Assembly (NCBI GenBank): GCA_016787105.1
Contig: JAEUVI010000390.1
Coordinates: forward strand, 1-5,129
DNA length: 5,129 bases
Direction: 5' to 3'
From: Chitinophagaceae bacterium
GTDB lineage: Bacteria; Bacteroidota; Bacteroidia; Chitinophagales; Chitinophagaceae
The position numbers and the translations under genes were made by a program. The notes beneath the pieces are model-generated. The model was not told where the DNA came from, did no database searches, and saw only the letters and a list, made by a program, of their open reading frames with translations. Of the stretch, positions 1-5,129 are shown in pieces. Numbering within the stretch: the first letter of the stretch is position 1; each line of letters begins with the position of its first letter.

Positions 1-773
1 CGGAGTTTGATGCATTTAATGCAGTTAATAGCATAAAATTGCCGACAGGCCCATCTGATGCTTCGGGGAAAGCGAATTTAATGGTTGAAAAAAGAGCTGG
101 TACAAGTTCTAATGGTACTGGTCTTCCCGCCACATATTCAGGTAGCGTTGAAAACATTAATCCCAATGATGCGGATATAGTTTGGAGTGCTGGCGCCAGC
201 CGCTGGCAGGTTACTTTTGATGTAACGGGTTTTAGTGGTTTTTGGGTAAAAACCGGCGGTATTATCATACCTGTAAAATGGATAAGTTTTAAAGGGTCAA
301 TAACAGAAGGGCAACATGTCCGGCTCGATTGGAAAGTGGCGGAGTACGAGGTATCAGGATATGAAATAGAAAAGAGTACCGATGCAGTTAGCTTTACAAA
401 AATTGGGACTGTACCGGCCCAGGGCGATGGTTTAAACAGTTATCATTTTACAGATGAGTTATTAACTCAAAAAGCATACTACCGTATCAAACAAATTGAC
501 AATAGCGGTACATTCAGTTACTCTGCTATAATACTCATACAAAACAAACAGGACAATAAAGTAACGCTGTACCCTAATCCGGTTATAGATAATTTATTCA
601 TTACCGGTATTGATGCAGGTACAGCTATACAATTGTATAATTCGGTGGGTAAAAAGATAGGCACTTATATATGCAATTCAAATAATGAAATAATCAGCCT
701 TGCAAACCTATCTACTGGCATATATTACATACAAGCAGGTAATGCCGGAACATACAAAGTGATTAAAAAGTAA
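1..773 (+). CDS. C-terminal part of a secreted protein with a T9SS type A sorting domain (5' end outside window)
   Basis: The reading frame is open from base 3 to the TAA at 771-773, giving 256 visible residues; the start codon lies upstream of the window. The TTG at 39 is not a credible start, because the frame continues in front of it as protein-like sequence (EFDAFNAVNSIK). Three parts are visible. Residues ~1-85 end in a beta-rich segment with the motif VTGFSGFWV, often seen just before the terminal modules of Bacteroidota surface proteins. Residues ~93-179 resemble an Fn3/Ig-like beta-sandwich (pattern LDWKVAE..VSGYEIEKSTD...F..IG and YYRIKQID..G.FSYS). Residues ~186-256 are a T9SS type A sorting domain with the hallmark YPNP at 190-193, a later LYNSVGKKI strand, an LSTGIYYI strand and a basic KVIKK end. 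By family knowledge this domain directs export through the Por/T9SS machinery and is cleaved at the outer membrane. The enzymatic or adhesive function lies in the missing N-terminal part and cannot be named. Confidence 0.9.
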   Translation, partial: EFDAFNAVNSIKLPTGPSDASGKANLMVEKRAGTSSNGTGLPATYSGSVENINPNDADIVWSAGASRWQVTFDVTGFSGFWVKTGGIIIPVKWISFKGSITEGQHVRLDWKVAEYEVSGYEIEKSTDAVSFTKIGTVPAQGDGLNSYHFTDELLTQKAYYRIKQIDNSGTFSYSAIILIQNKQDNKVTLYPNPVIDNLFITGIDAGTAIQLYNSVGKKIGTYICNSNNEIISLANLSTGIYYIQAGNAGTYKVIKK

Positions 774-836
774 ATAGCTGGGTTTTATTGCCACTGCTTA
801 GGGCTTTCTTTATTTATATTTCAAAAAGCATAATTT

Positions 837-879
837 AGTTTCACACTTCTTTTTAAGATAAAAGAAGTGTGAAACTTTT
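837..879 (+). terminator. Strong intrinsic terminator after the T9SS protein gene
   Basis: A perfect 17-base-pair inverted repeat is present: AGTTTCACACTTCTTTT at 837-853 pairs with AAAAGAAGTGTGAAACT at 860-876, with a six-base loop (854-859). A short T run follows (876-879, then ATTT). It lies 63 bases past the stop codon of the T9SS gene and ends 25 bases before the likely dinB start. The position, long stem and T tail fit Rho-independent termination of the upstream gene. The T run is short and interrupted, so some read-through into the next gene is possible. Confidence 0.8.
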
Positions 880-904
880 ATTTGAAAAGCTAAAAGATAA
901 GAAA

Positions 905-1408
905 ATGCCTCAATCCGAATACTGGCTTCGTGGCCCGGTAGAAAATATACCAGCATTATTACAACCTGTAGCGCATGCATTATTGCAGGCAAGAGCTGAA
1001 GTGAATGAAGCATTGATTGATTTTCCCTTAAATAAACTTTGGGAAAAACCTGCCGGTGTGGCATCAGTCGCATTTCATTTGCAACACCTGGCTGGCGTAT
1101 TGGACCGCTTGTTTACCTATGCAAAAGGTGAACAGTTGAGTTCCGCACAACTTGAATATCTTGCTGCAGAAGGAAAAGAGAATACAAGTATCAGCATTTC
1201 AGATCTGATAGCACACTTCAATAAACAGGTAGATATTTCCCTGCAGCAACTTAAAGTGACAGATGAAAGAACATTAACTGATATAAGGGTTGTTGGAAGA
1301 AAGCAGATACCATCTACGGTAATAGGGTTATTATTTCATGCGGCAGAGCATACCCAGCGGCATACAGGACAATTGCTGGTTACTGCCAGGATTGTTTCAA
1401 ATAAATAA
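905..1408 (+). CDS. DinB family protein (putative metal-binding four-helix bundle)
   Basis: The gene encodes 167 residues from the ATG at 905. A longer reading from the GTG at 869 would place the start inside the stem of the upstream terminator and add only a lysine-rich tail, so 905 is preferred. The protein is all-helical in character. It opens with YWLRGPVENIPALLQPVAHAL, has a helix with VAFHLQHLAGVLDRLFTY, and closes with FHAAEHTQRHTGQLLVTARI. The DinB fold binds a divalent metal through three histidines, one in the second helix and two in a late HxxxH motif. Here the candidates are H61, H149 and H153, all present, so the site appears intact. Characterised relatives include DNA-damage-inducible DinB of Bacillus and mycothiol- or bacillithiol-dependent transferases, but the substrate here cannot be read from sequence. 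The gene seems to stand alone: a terminator lies before it and a minus-strand gene converges on it. No clear promoter was found. A weak TATATTTC at 815-822 would place the terminator hairpin in its leader. Confidence 0.85.
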   Translation: MPQSEYWLRGPVENIPALLQPVAHALLQARAEVNEALIDFPLNKLWEKPAGVASVAFHLQHLAGVLDRLFTYAKGEQLSSAQLEYLAAEGKENTSISISDLIAHFNKQVDISLQQLKVTDERTLTDIRVVGRKQIPSTVIGLLFHAAEHTQRHTGQLLVTARIVSNK

Positions 1409-1770
1409 ATGCATTGTCACAGCGAGTTGCTATTTGTAAATTTTAGCGATTTTAATCGGTACAAAGGAAAGACGTGATGCGGATAAAAGTATAGCCTGGA
1501 AAAGAGTAAATTTTTTTGCCTTCACTACTTGTTCAGTATAAAAAAAGCGGTGTCGCTGTATCTTCTCTAAATAAAGAAATTTGTGTTTTCCCGGTGTGTC
1601 ATCGGCAATAGTGCGGTATACAAGATATTTTTTCTTCAAAGGGTAGGGTTTAAAATATGAACACAAAAAAGGCAGGGTAAAACTATACAGTCTACTGGAA
1701 GCGTTTTAATTATTTCGATAATTGGACTAAAATTAGGGATTTTTGGAAATGTCCGGCCGGTGTTTGAAGC
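1409..1770. other. Intergenic stretch without a convincing gene
   Basis: About 360 AT-rich bases separate dinB from the terminator of the convergent small gene. All plus-strand frames are broken by stops. The one longer minus-strand frame (1430-1666, 78 codons) is basic, rich in aromatic residues, has no recognisable motif and no promoter in front of it, so I treat it as non-coding. I saw no tRNA, no direct-repeat array and no insertion-sequence ends. The only structures noticed are a small AT-rich hairpin at 1708-1723 and the short palindrome CCGGCCGG at 1753-1760. Confidence 0.55.
1708..1723. other. Small AT-rich hairpin with TTCG loop
   Basis: AATTAT at 1708-1713 and ATAATT at 1718-1723 form a perfect six-base-pair stem around a TTCG tetraloop. 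The stem is all A-T and no T run follows on either strand, so it is not a clear terminator. It could be part of a 3' untranslated region of dinB or a chance palindrome in AT-rich DNA. Confidence 0.3.
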
Positions 1771-1771
1771 A

Positions 1772-1799
1772 TAAAAAAACCGGCAACGTAGTTGCCGGT
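1772..1799 (-). terminator. Intrinsic terminator of the small membrane-protein gene
   Basis: ACCGGCAAC at 1779-1787 and GTTGCCGGT at 1791-1799 form a perfect nine-base-pair, GC-rich stem with a three-base loop. On the minus strand the stem is followed directly by a run of seven T residues (the A run at 1773-1779 on the plus strand, its last base shared with the stem), the classic Rho-independent layout. It begins 27 bases past the stop codon of the minus-strand gene at 1826-1981. On the plus strand the trailing sequence is only weakly T-rich, so termination of dinB transcripts from the other side is possible but less certain. Confidence 0.88.
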
Positions 1800-1825
1800 A
1801 GTATTTTATAATCAAAAAGAAATAA

Positions 1826-1981
1826 TTACATAATATCCATCGCTTTTACAAAAGCAGTGGTCACGAAGGGAAGGATAAGCGTAAGCCATGGCCAGTGTGA
1901 GTAAATAGCGAAAATCAAAGCTGCTGTAGATGCAAAAAATATTAACCAGTAAAGTCCTTTATTTTTATTTTCTTCTGACAT
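1826..1981 (-). CDS. Small two-helix membrane protein of unknown function (51 aa)
   Basis: The gene encodes 51 residues starting MSEENKNKG and ending VKAMDIM, with TAA at 1828-1826. A short, charged N-terminal tail (residues 1-9) is followed by two hydrophobic segments, roughly residues 10-28 (LYWLIFFASTAALIFAIYS) and 31-47 (PWLTLILPFVTTAFVKA), joined by a very tight HW turn. This predicts a helical hairpin in the inner membrane with both ends on the same side, probably the cytoplasm. I do not recognise the family and assign no function. The frame stays open upstream to 2083, but the internal ATG at 1981 is chosen because a consensus promoter sits at 2000-2029, which would exclude the longer form, and because the extra 34 residues look like translated promoter DNA. 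With its own promoter and terminator it is a complete single-gene transcription unit, which argues that it is real despite its size. Confidence 0.75.
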   Translation of the reverse strand: MSEENKNKGLYWLIFFASTAALIFAIYSHWPWLTLILPFVTTAFVKAMDIM

Positions 1982-1999
1982 GATTTCGAATGTTTTTTG

Positions 2000-2029
2000 C
2001 AAAAATAAGGTTGCGGGCTGAATAACAAA
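2000..2029 (-). promoter_or_regulatory. Bacteroidota-type promoter for the small membrane-protein gene
   Basis: Read on the minus strand, TTTG (2029-2026) is followed after 18 bases by TATTTTTG (2007-2000). This matches the Bacteroidota primary-sigma consensus of a -33 TTTG and a -7 TAnnTTTG at normal spacing. Transcription would begin just past base 2000, leaving a leader of roughly a dozen bases before the ATG at 1981. There is no Shine-Dalgarno sequence in the leader, which is usual for this phylum. Confidence 0.72.
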
Positions 2030-2070
2030 AAAAAGAATATTCCTGTATTCTGCTGCTAAACTGAGTACCT

Positions 2071-2094
2071 TATGTAGCCGCAACTACATGTAGT
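2071..2094. promoter_or_regulatory. Palindromic element between the divergent genes (possible operator)
   Basis: ACTACATGTAGT at 2083-2094 is a perfect 12-base palindrome. One half, ATGTAG, occurs again at 2072-2077, so the sequence also forms an inverted repeat of ATGTAG and CTACAT around a six-base spacer. The element sits in the middle of the divergent intergenic region, about 40-55 bases upstream of both candidate promoters (2000-2029 on the minus strand, 2147-2175 on the plus strand). A dimeric regulator site is a reasonable guess, but no regulator gene is present in the window and chance is possible. Confidence 0.35.
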
Positions 2095-2146
2095 GAAACC
2101 CTTTGCAGGAATAATTAGGCCTTCATTTTAAAAAATGCAGTTTCAT

Positions 2147-2175
2147 TTTGTTAATTTTCACCCGGATTATGTGTG
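2147..2175 (+). promoter_or_regulatory. Candidate promoter for the glucanotransferase gene
   Basis: TTTG at 2147-2150 is followed after 17 bases by TATGTGTG at 2168-2175, which matches the Bacteroidota -7 consensus TAnnTTTG at all but one fixed position. A transcript starting just downstream would have a leader of about 40 bases before the ATG at 2223. The spacing is at the short end of the accepted range, so this is a candidate only. Confidence 0.45.
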
Positions 2176-2222
2176 ACAGGAACATATTACATAGCCAACA
2201 TTAAAGATCAACCACTACCAGG

Positions 2223-4913
2223 ATGAGGATACAATTTTACCTGCGCTTTCATACTGCCTTTGGACAGAGCTTATTCATCAGAACAAACAGGCAACCGGCA
2301 AATGAAGAATCGGGTATTCTTCCCATGAAATATATCAACGAAGAATTCTGGCAGGCTGAAGCAGAAGTGGAATTAAACACCAAAGACACTTTCATTTACA
2401 GTTATTTTTTGAAAGATAAAGATGGTGAGATAATCAATGAATGGGGTAATGATAGGATTATTTCAGCACAAAAATCACCGGTTACCGGCATTATCACTGT
2501 TGATGTATGGAACCATGCCGGTGAGTATGAAAATGTATTTTTCACTTCTCCTTTCCAGGATATTTTACTGAAAGAGAATGCAGCTAAACCAAAAGTAAAG
2601 GCGCCAAAACTAATTACTCATATATTCAAAATAAAAGCCCCGCTTTTAAAAAAGAATGAAGTGGTTTGCATTATGGGTAGTGGCGAAGCGCTGGGCAAAT
2701 GGTCTACTACCAATCCGGCTCTTTTGGTAAAAGAAGGAAACTGGTGGGTGGCCAGGCTGGATCTTTCTGAAGAGCATCTTCCTTTATCTTATAAATACGG
2801 AGTCTTTAATTGTAAAGAAGAAAAGTTTGTTCATTTTGAAAATGGAAATAACCGGGTGTTGATAGCGGGTGCAGAAGAAAATAAAATCATCATTCATCAC
2901 GACGGATTTATTCAATTACCCAATAATACATGGAAAGGTGCGGGTGTTGCGATACCGGTTTTTAGTCTGCGCAGCAAAGATAGTTTTGGAGTAGGCGAGT
3001 TTAATGACATAAAACTATTGGTAGACTGGGCTAAAAAAACACACCTGAAGCTTGTACAGATTTTACCGGTTAATGATACCACTGCTACAAAGACATGGGT
3101 TGATTCATATCCCTATGCAGGTATATCTGCATTTGCGCTACATCCGCAATATGTAAACCTGGAAACAATTGCCGGGAAAAAACATGCAGATATTTTAAAA
3201 CCACTGAAGAAAAAGCAAAAAGAACTAAATGCGTTGGCTGAGGTGGATTATGAACAGGTAATGCAGGTAAAAATGCAGGTGCTGAAAGAATTGTACAACC
3301 TGCAGCATGAAGAATGCTTTGAAAGTGAGGATTACAAAGAGTTCCATGAAAAGAATAAACACTGGCTGATACCTTATGCGGCGTTCTGCTATTTACGGGA
3401 TAAATATGGTACTCCGGATTTTCAGCTATGGCAATCAGACGCGGTGTATGATAAAAAATATGTAGCAAAGCTCTTTTCGGTCCGCTCAAAAAATGTAAAG
3501 GATGTAACCTTTCATTTTTTTGTACAGTATCACCTGCACCTGCAATTGAAGGAGGCCTCAGATTATGCGCATAAAAACGGAATCATTCTGAAAGGAGATA
3601 TTCCGATAGGTATTTACCGCTATAGCTGCGACGCATGGGTAAACCCGGATTTATATAATATGGATATGCAGGCAGGAGCGCCGCCTGACGATTTTGCTGT
3701 GAAAGGGCAGAACTGGGGATTTCCGACTTACAACTGGAAACGGATGCAGGAGGATGGCTTTGCCTGGTGGCGCCAACGCTTTGAGCAAATGAGTAATTAC
3801 TTCGACGCGTTTCGTATTGACCATATTCTCGGCTTCTTTCGCATTTGGAGTATACCAATGCATGCGGTGGAAGGTATTATGGGCCATTTTGTGCCGGCGA
3901 TTCCTGTTCGCATTACAGAGTTTCATGCAAGAAACATATGGTTCGATTATCACCGCTATTGCAAACCCTTTATTAACGATGAAATTATAAACCAGGTTTT
4001 CGGTCAGTATGCACAGCGGGTAAAATCAGAATTTGTTATTGCTAATGATTTCGGCAGCTATGATTTGGAAATGGCATTTCAGACGCAGCGGCAGGTAGAA
4101 GATTTTTTCGCGGCTTCGGAAAGGACAGAAGAGAACGAGCTTATCAGACAGGGTTTGTTTGATCTCATCAGTAATGTGATATTATTTGACAATGAAAATA
4201 CACAAGGCGATGAGTTTCATTTCCGCATATCGATGGAACAAACATCTTCTTTTCAAAACCTTGATTGGGATACACAACAGAAGCTGAAAGATCTTTATAT
4301 CAATTATTTTTTCCGTCGGCAGGATCATTACTGGCAGGAAGAAGCCATGCACAAACTGCCTGATTTAAAGTCAGCAACGAATATGCTGATTTGTGGTGAA
4401 GACCTCGGTATGGTGCCACATTGTGTACCGGATGTAATGAAACAACTCGGTATACTCAGTATGGAAATACAGCGCATGCCGAAGGATATCAATGTTGAGT
4501 TTTTTCATCCAAACGATGCACCTTACTTATCAGTTGTTACTCCTTCCACGCATGACATGAGTACTATCCGCGGCTGGTGGGAAGAAGACAGGGCACGTAC
4601 ACAGCGTTTCTACAATTATGTAATGGGCCAATGGGGCAACGCGCCTTATTTCTGCGAAGCATGGATCAACAGGGCAATTCTTTTGCAGCATTTATATTCT
4701 CCCGCTATCTGGAGTATTTTCCAGTTACAGGATATTCTCGGTATTGATGAAAAGATCAGGAGGCCCAACCCCAATGAGGAAAGGATAAATGTACCCGCTA
4801 TCCCAAAGTACTACTGGCGCTATCGCATGCACCTTTCTTTGGAAGAACTGATAAAAGACAAAGACTTCAACGAAGAATTGAAAGGATACATTTCATTGAG
4901 CGGTAGGGGGTGA
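2223..4913 (+). CDS. malQ: 4-alpha-glucanotransferase (GH77 amylomaltase), DPE2-like with tandem CBM20-like modules
   Basis: This 896-residue cytoplasmic enzyme disproportionates alpha-1,4-glucans, moving glucosyl units from maltose or maltodextrin to a glucan acceptor with release of glucose. It links maltose use to glycogen-type polymers. Residues ~1-107 form a first CBM20-like module (FHTAFGQSLFI; NEWGNDR with W74). Residues ~130-225 form a second (LGKW with W160; HFENGNNR, where F205 stands in place of the usual Trp). The GH77 barrel follows from about residue 237: SYPYAGISAFALHP at 295-308, KGDIPIG at 457-463, NWGFPTYNW at 497-505. The catalytic residues are all present: nucleophile D533 in FRIDH, acid/base E726 in GEDLG, and D778 in STHDMS. 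D533 and E726 are 193 residues apart, against roughly 50 in short bacterial amylomaltases, so the barrel carries the long insertion typical of plant DPE2. Length also fits DPE2 (about 950) better than E. coli MalQ (694). The ATG at 2223 is favoured because the first module begins at once (MRIQFYLRFHTAFGQSLF). No clear terminator follows. Confidence 0.95.
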   Translation: MRIQFYLRFHTAFGQSLFIRTNRQPANEESGILPMKYINEEFWQAEAEVELNTKDTFIYSYFLKDKDGEIINEWGNDRIISAQKSPVTGIITVDVWNHAGEYENVFFTSPFQDILLKENAAKPKVKAPKLITHIFKIKAPLLKKNEVVCIMGSGEALGKWSTTNPALLVKEGNWWVARLDLSEEHLPLSYKYGVFNCKEEKFVHFENGNNRVLIAGAEENKIIIHHDGFIQLPNNTWKGAGVAIPVFSLRSKDSFGVGEFNDIKLLVDWAKKTHLKLVQILPVNDTTATKTWVDSYPYAGISAFALHPQYVNLETIAGKKHADILKPLKKKQKELNALAEVDYEQVMQVKMQVLKELYNLQHEECFESEDYKEFHEKNKHWLIPYAAFCYLRDKYGTPDFQLWQSDAVYDKKYVAKLFSVRSKNVKDVTFHFFVQYHLHLQLKEASDYAHKNGIILKGDIPIGIYRYSCDAWVNPDLYNMDMQAGAPPDDFAVKGQNWGFPTYNWKRMQEDGFAWWRQRFEQMSNYFDAFRIDHILGFFRIWSIPMHAVEGIMGHFVPAIPVRITEFHARNIWFDYHRYCKPFINDEIINQVFGQYAQRVKSEFVIANDFGSYDLEMAFQTQRQVEDFFAASERTEENELIRQGLFDLISNVILFDNENTQGDEFHFRISMEQTSSFQNLDWDTQQKLKDLYINYFFRRQDHYWQEEAMHKLPDLKSATNMLICGEDLGMVPHCVPDVMKQLGILSMEIQRMPKDINVEFFHPNDAPYLSVVTPSTHDMSTIRGWWEEDRARTQRFYNYVMGQWGNAPYFCEAWINRAILLQHLYSPAIWSIFQLQDILGIDEKIRRPNPNEERINVPAIPKYYWRYRMHLSLEELIKDKDFNEELKGYISLSGRG

Positions 4914-4978
4914 TTGAGTAGGGAAATGTGAAACGGGAAGCATTCATTTCAATAAAAAGCGCATGCGTCCTGTTGCAG

Positions 4979-4986
4979 TATATTTG
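4979..4986 (+). promoter_or_regulatory. Perfect -7 promoter element directly before the epimerase gene
   Basis: TATATTTG at 4979-4986 matches the Bacteroidota -7 consensus TAnnTTTG at every fixed position and lies four bases before the ATG at 4991. No clear -33 TTTG is found at the expected distance upstream; the region around 4955-4960 reads AAAAGC. If the element is active, transcription would begin at or next to the start codon, giving a leaderless or nearly leaderless mRNA. It may instead be coincidental, with the gene read from the malQ transcript. Confidence 0.5.
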
Positions 4987-4990
4987 CCCG

Positions 4991-5129
4991 ATGAAATTGC
5001 AATACTGGCCTTATAATTTAAAATTCCGTCATCCATTTACTATTTCCAAAGGAACTAAAACACATCAACCCACTTTAATCACAGAATTAGAGCTGGGCGG
5101 ATTGAAAGGTTATGGTGAAGCACCTGCTA
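4991..5129 (+). CDS. Dipeptide epimerase, enolase superfamily (N-terminal fragment, cut by window end)
   Basis: The visible 46 residues start MKLQYWPYNLKFRHPFTISK, continue GTKTHQPTLITELELGGLKG and end YGEAPA, where the window stops. This is the N-terminal capping domain of the mandelate racemase/muconate lactonizing enzyme group. The opening, with HPFTISKG followed by a beta strand and GYGEA, is characteristic of L-Ala-D/L-Glu-type dipeptide epimerases. These act in the cytoplasm on dipeptides released from peptidoglycan and need Mg2+. The catalytic lysines and metal-binding acidic residues belong to the barrel, which is outside the window, so substrate specificity cannot be judged. The ATG at 4991 is chosen because the homologous domain begins there; the frame is open back to a TAG at 4919-4921 and has a GTG at 4928, but that extension looks non-coding. 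The gap to malQ is 77 bases, same strand. Confidence 0.82.
   Translation, partial: MKLQYWPYNLKFRHPFTISKGTKTHQPTLITELELGGLKGYGEAPA

Noticed and set aside
39..41. TTG as the start of the T9SS protein
   Set aside because: The same frame is open to the window edge and reads as protein upstream of it; a sorting domain at the end of a 244-residue protein without a signal peptide would make no sense.
190..207. Palindrome CTGGCGCCAG and an overlapping GCCAGC/GCTGGC inverted repeat
   Set aside because: They lie within the T9SS protein coding sequence (residues around SAGASRWQ) and are explained by codon choice; no T run or regulatory setting.
1540..1557. Possible minus-strand terminator (AGCG/CGCT stem followed by a T run)
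   Set aside because: The stem is only four base pairs and no gene on the minus strand needs a terminator there.
1430..1666. Minus-strand open frame of 78 codons
   Set aside because: Basic, aromatic-rich translation typical of AT-rich noise, no recognisable motif, no promoter consensus upstream on the minus strand, and a T run with small hairpin in its middle.
1756..1799. Third GCCGGT arm at 1756-1761 that could pair with 1779-1784 and compete with the terminator
   Set aside because: On the minus strand it lies after the T run, so it could not act before termination; the six-base match near CCGGCCGG may be chance.
1982..2083. N-terminal extension of the small membrane protein to a start at 2083
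   Set aside because: It would overlap the consensus promoter at 2000-2029 and the palindrome at 2083-2094, so the transcript would lack the longer start codon; MSEENKNKG at 1981 is a natural start.
3085..3953. Several minus-strand open frames inside malQ
   Set aside because: They lie opposite a well-supported GH77 coding sequence with intact catalytic motifs and have no domain content; they are shadows of the real gene.
4923..4950. GAAATG/CATTTC inverted repeat after malQ as a terminator
   Set aside because: A six-base stem with a 16-base loop followed by A-rich rather than T-rich sequence does not meet the pattern of an intrinsic terminator.

Overview
The window reads as chromosomal DNA from a Bacteroidota bacterium, most likely a Chitinophagaceae-like or Sphingobacteriia-like lineage. 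The support is a C-terminal type IX secretion (T9SS) sorting domain, which is essentially confined to this phylum, several matches to the Bacteroidota promoter (TTTG, about 17-20 bases, then TAnnTTTG), AT-rich starts without Shine-Dalgarno sequences, and the family character of the proteins. The lineage below phylum is an inference from protein style, not a search result.

Layout. Bases 1-773 are the 3' end of a large secreted, T9SS-sorted protein whose beginning lies outside the window. A very strong intrinsic terminator (837-879) follows. Next is a complete DinB-fold gene (905-1408, plus strand). Bases 1409-1770 hold no convincing gene. On the minus strand there is a compact, self-contained transcription unit: promoter (2000-2029), a 51-residue two-helix membrane protein (1826-1981) and an intrinsic terminator (1772-1799). 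The divergent intergenic stretch 1982-2222 also carries a palindromic element (2071-2094) and a plausible promoter (2147-2175) for the main gene of the window. That gene, at 2223-4913, encodes an 896-residue 4-alpha-glucanotransferase of the DPE2 type: two N-terminal starch-binding-like modules and a GH77 catalytic domain split by a long insertion. The window ends inside a dipeptide epimerase gene (4991 onward) of the enolase superfamily, preceded by a perfect -7 promoter element only four bases before its ATG.

How the genes work together. I see no shared pathway or multi-gene system. The glucanotransferase belongs to maltose/glycogen (alpha-glucan) metabolism, the epimerase to cell-wall peptide recycling, the DinB protein is a metal-binding four-helix bundle of unknown substrate, and the T9SS protein is exported to the surface or medium. 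Strand changes, terminators and separate promoters suggest mostly single-gene transcription units. I found no mobile element, CRISPR array, tRNA, rRNA or obvious new system. The most interesting items are the DPE2-like architecture, the small membrane-protein unit, and several start-site and regulatory details.
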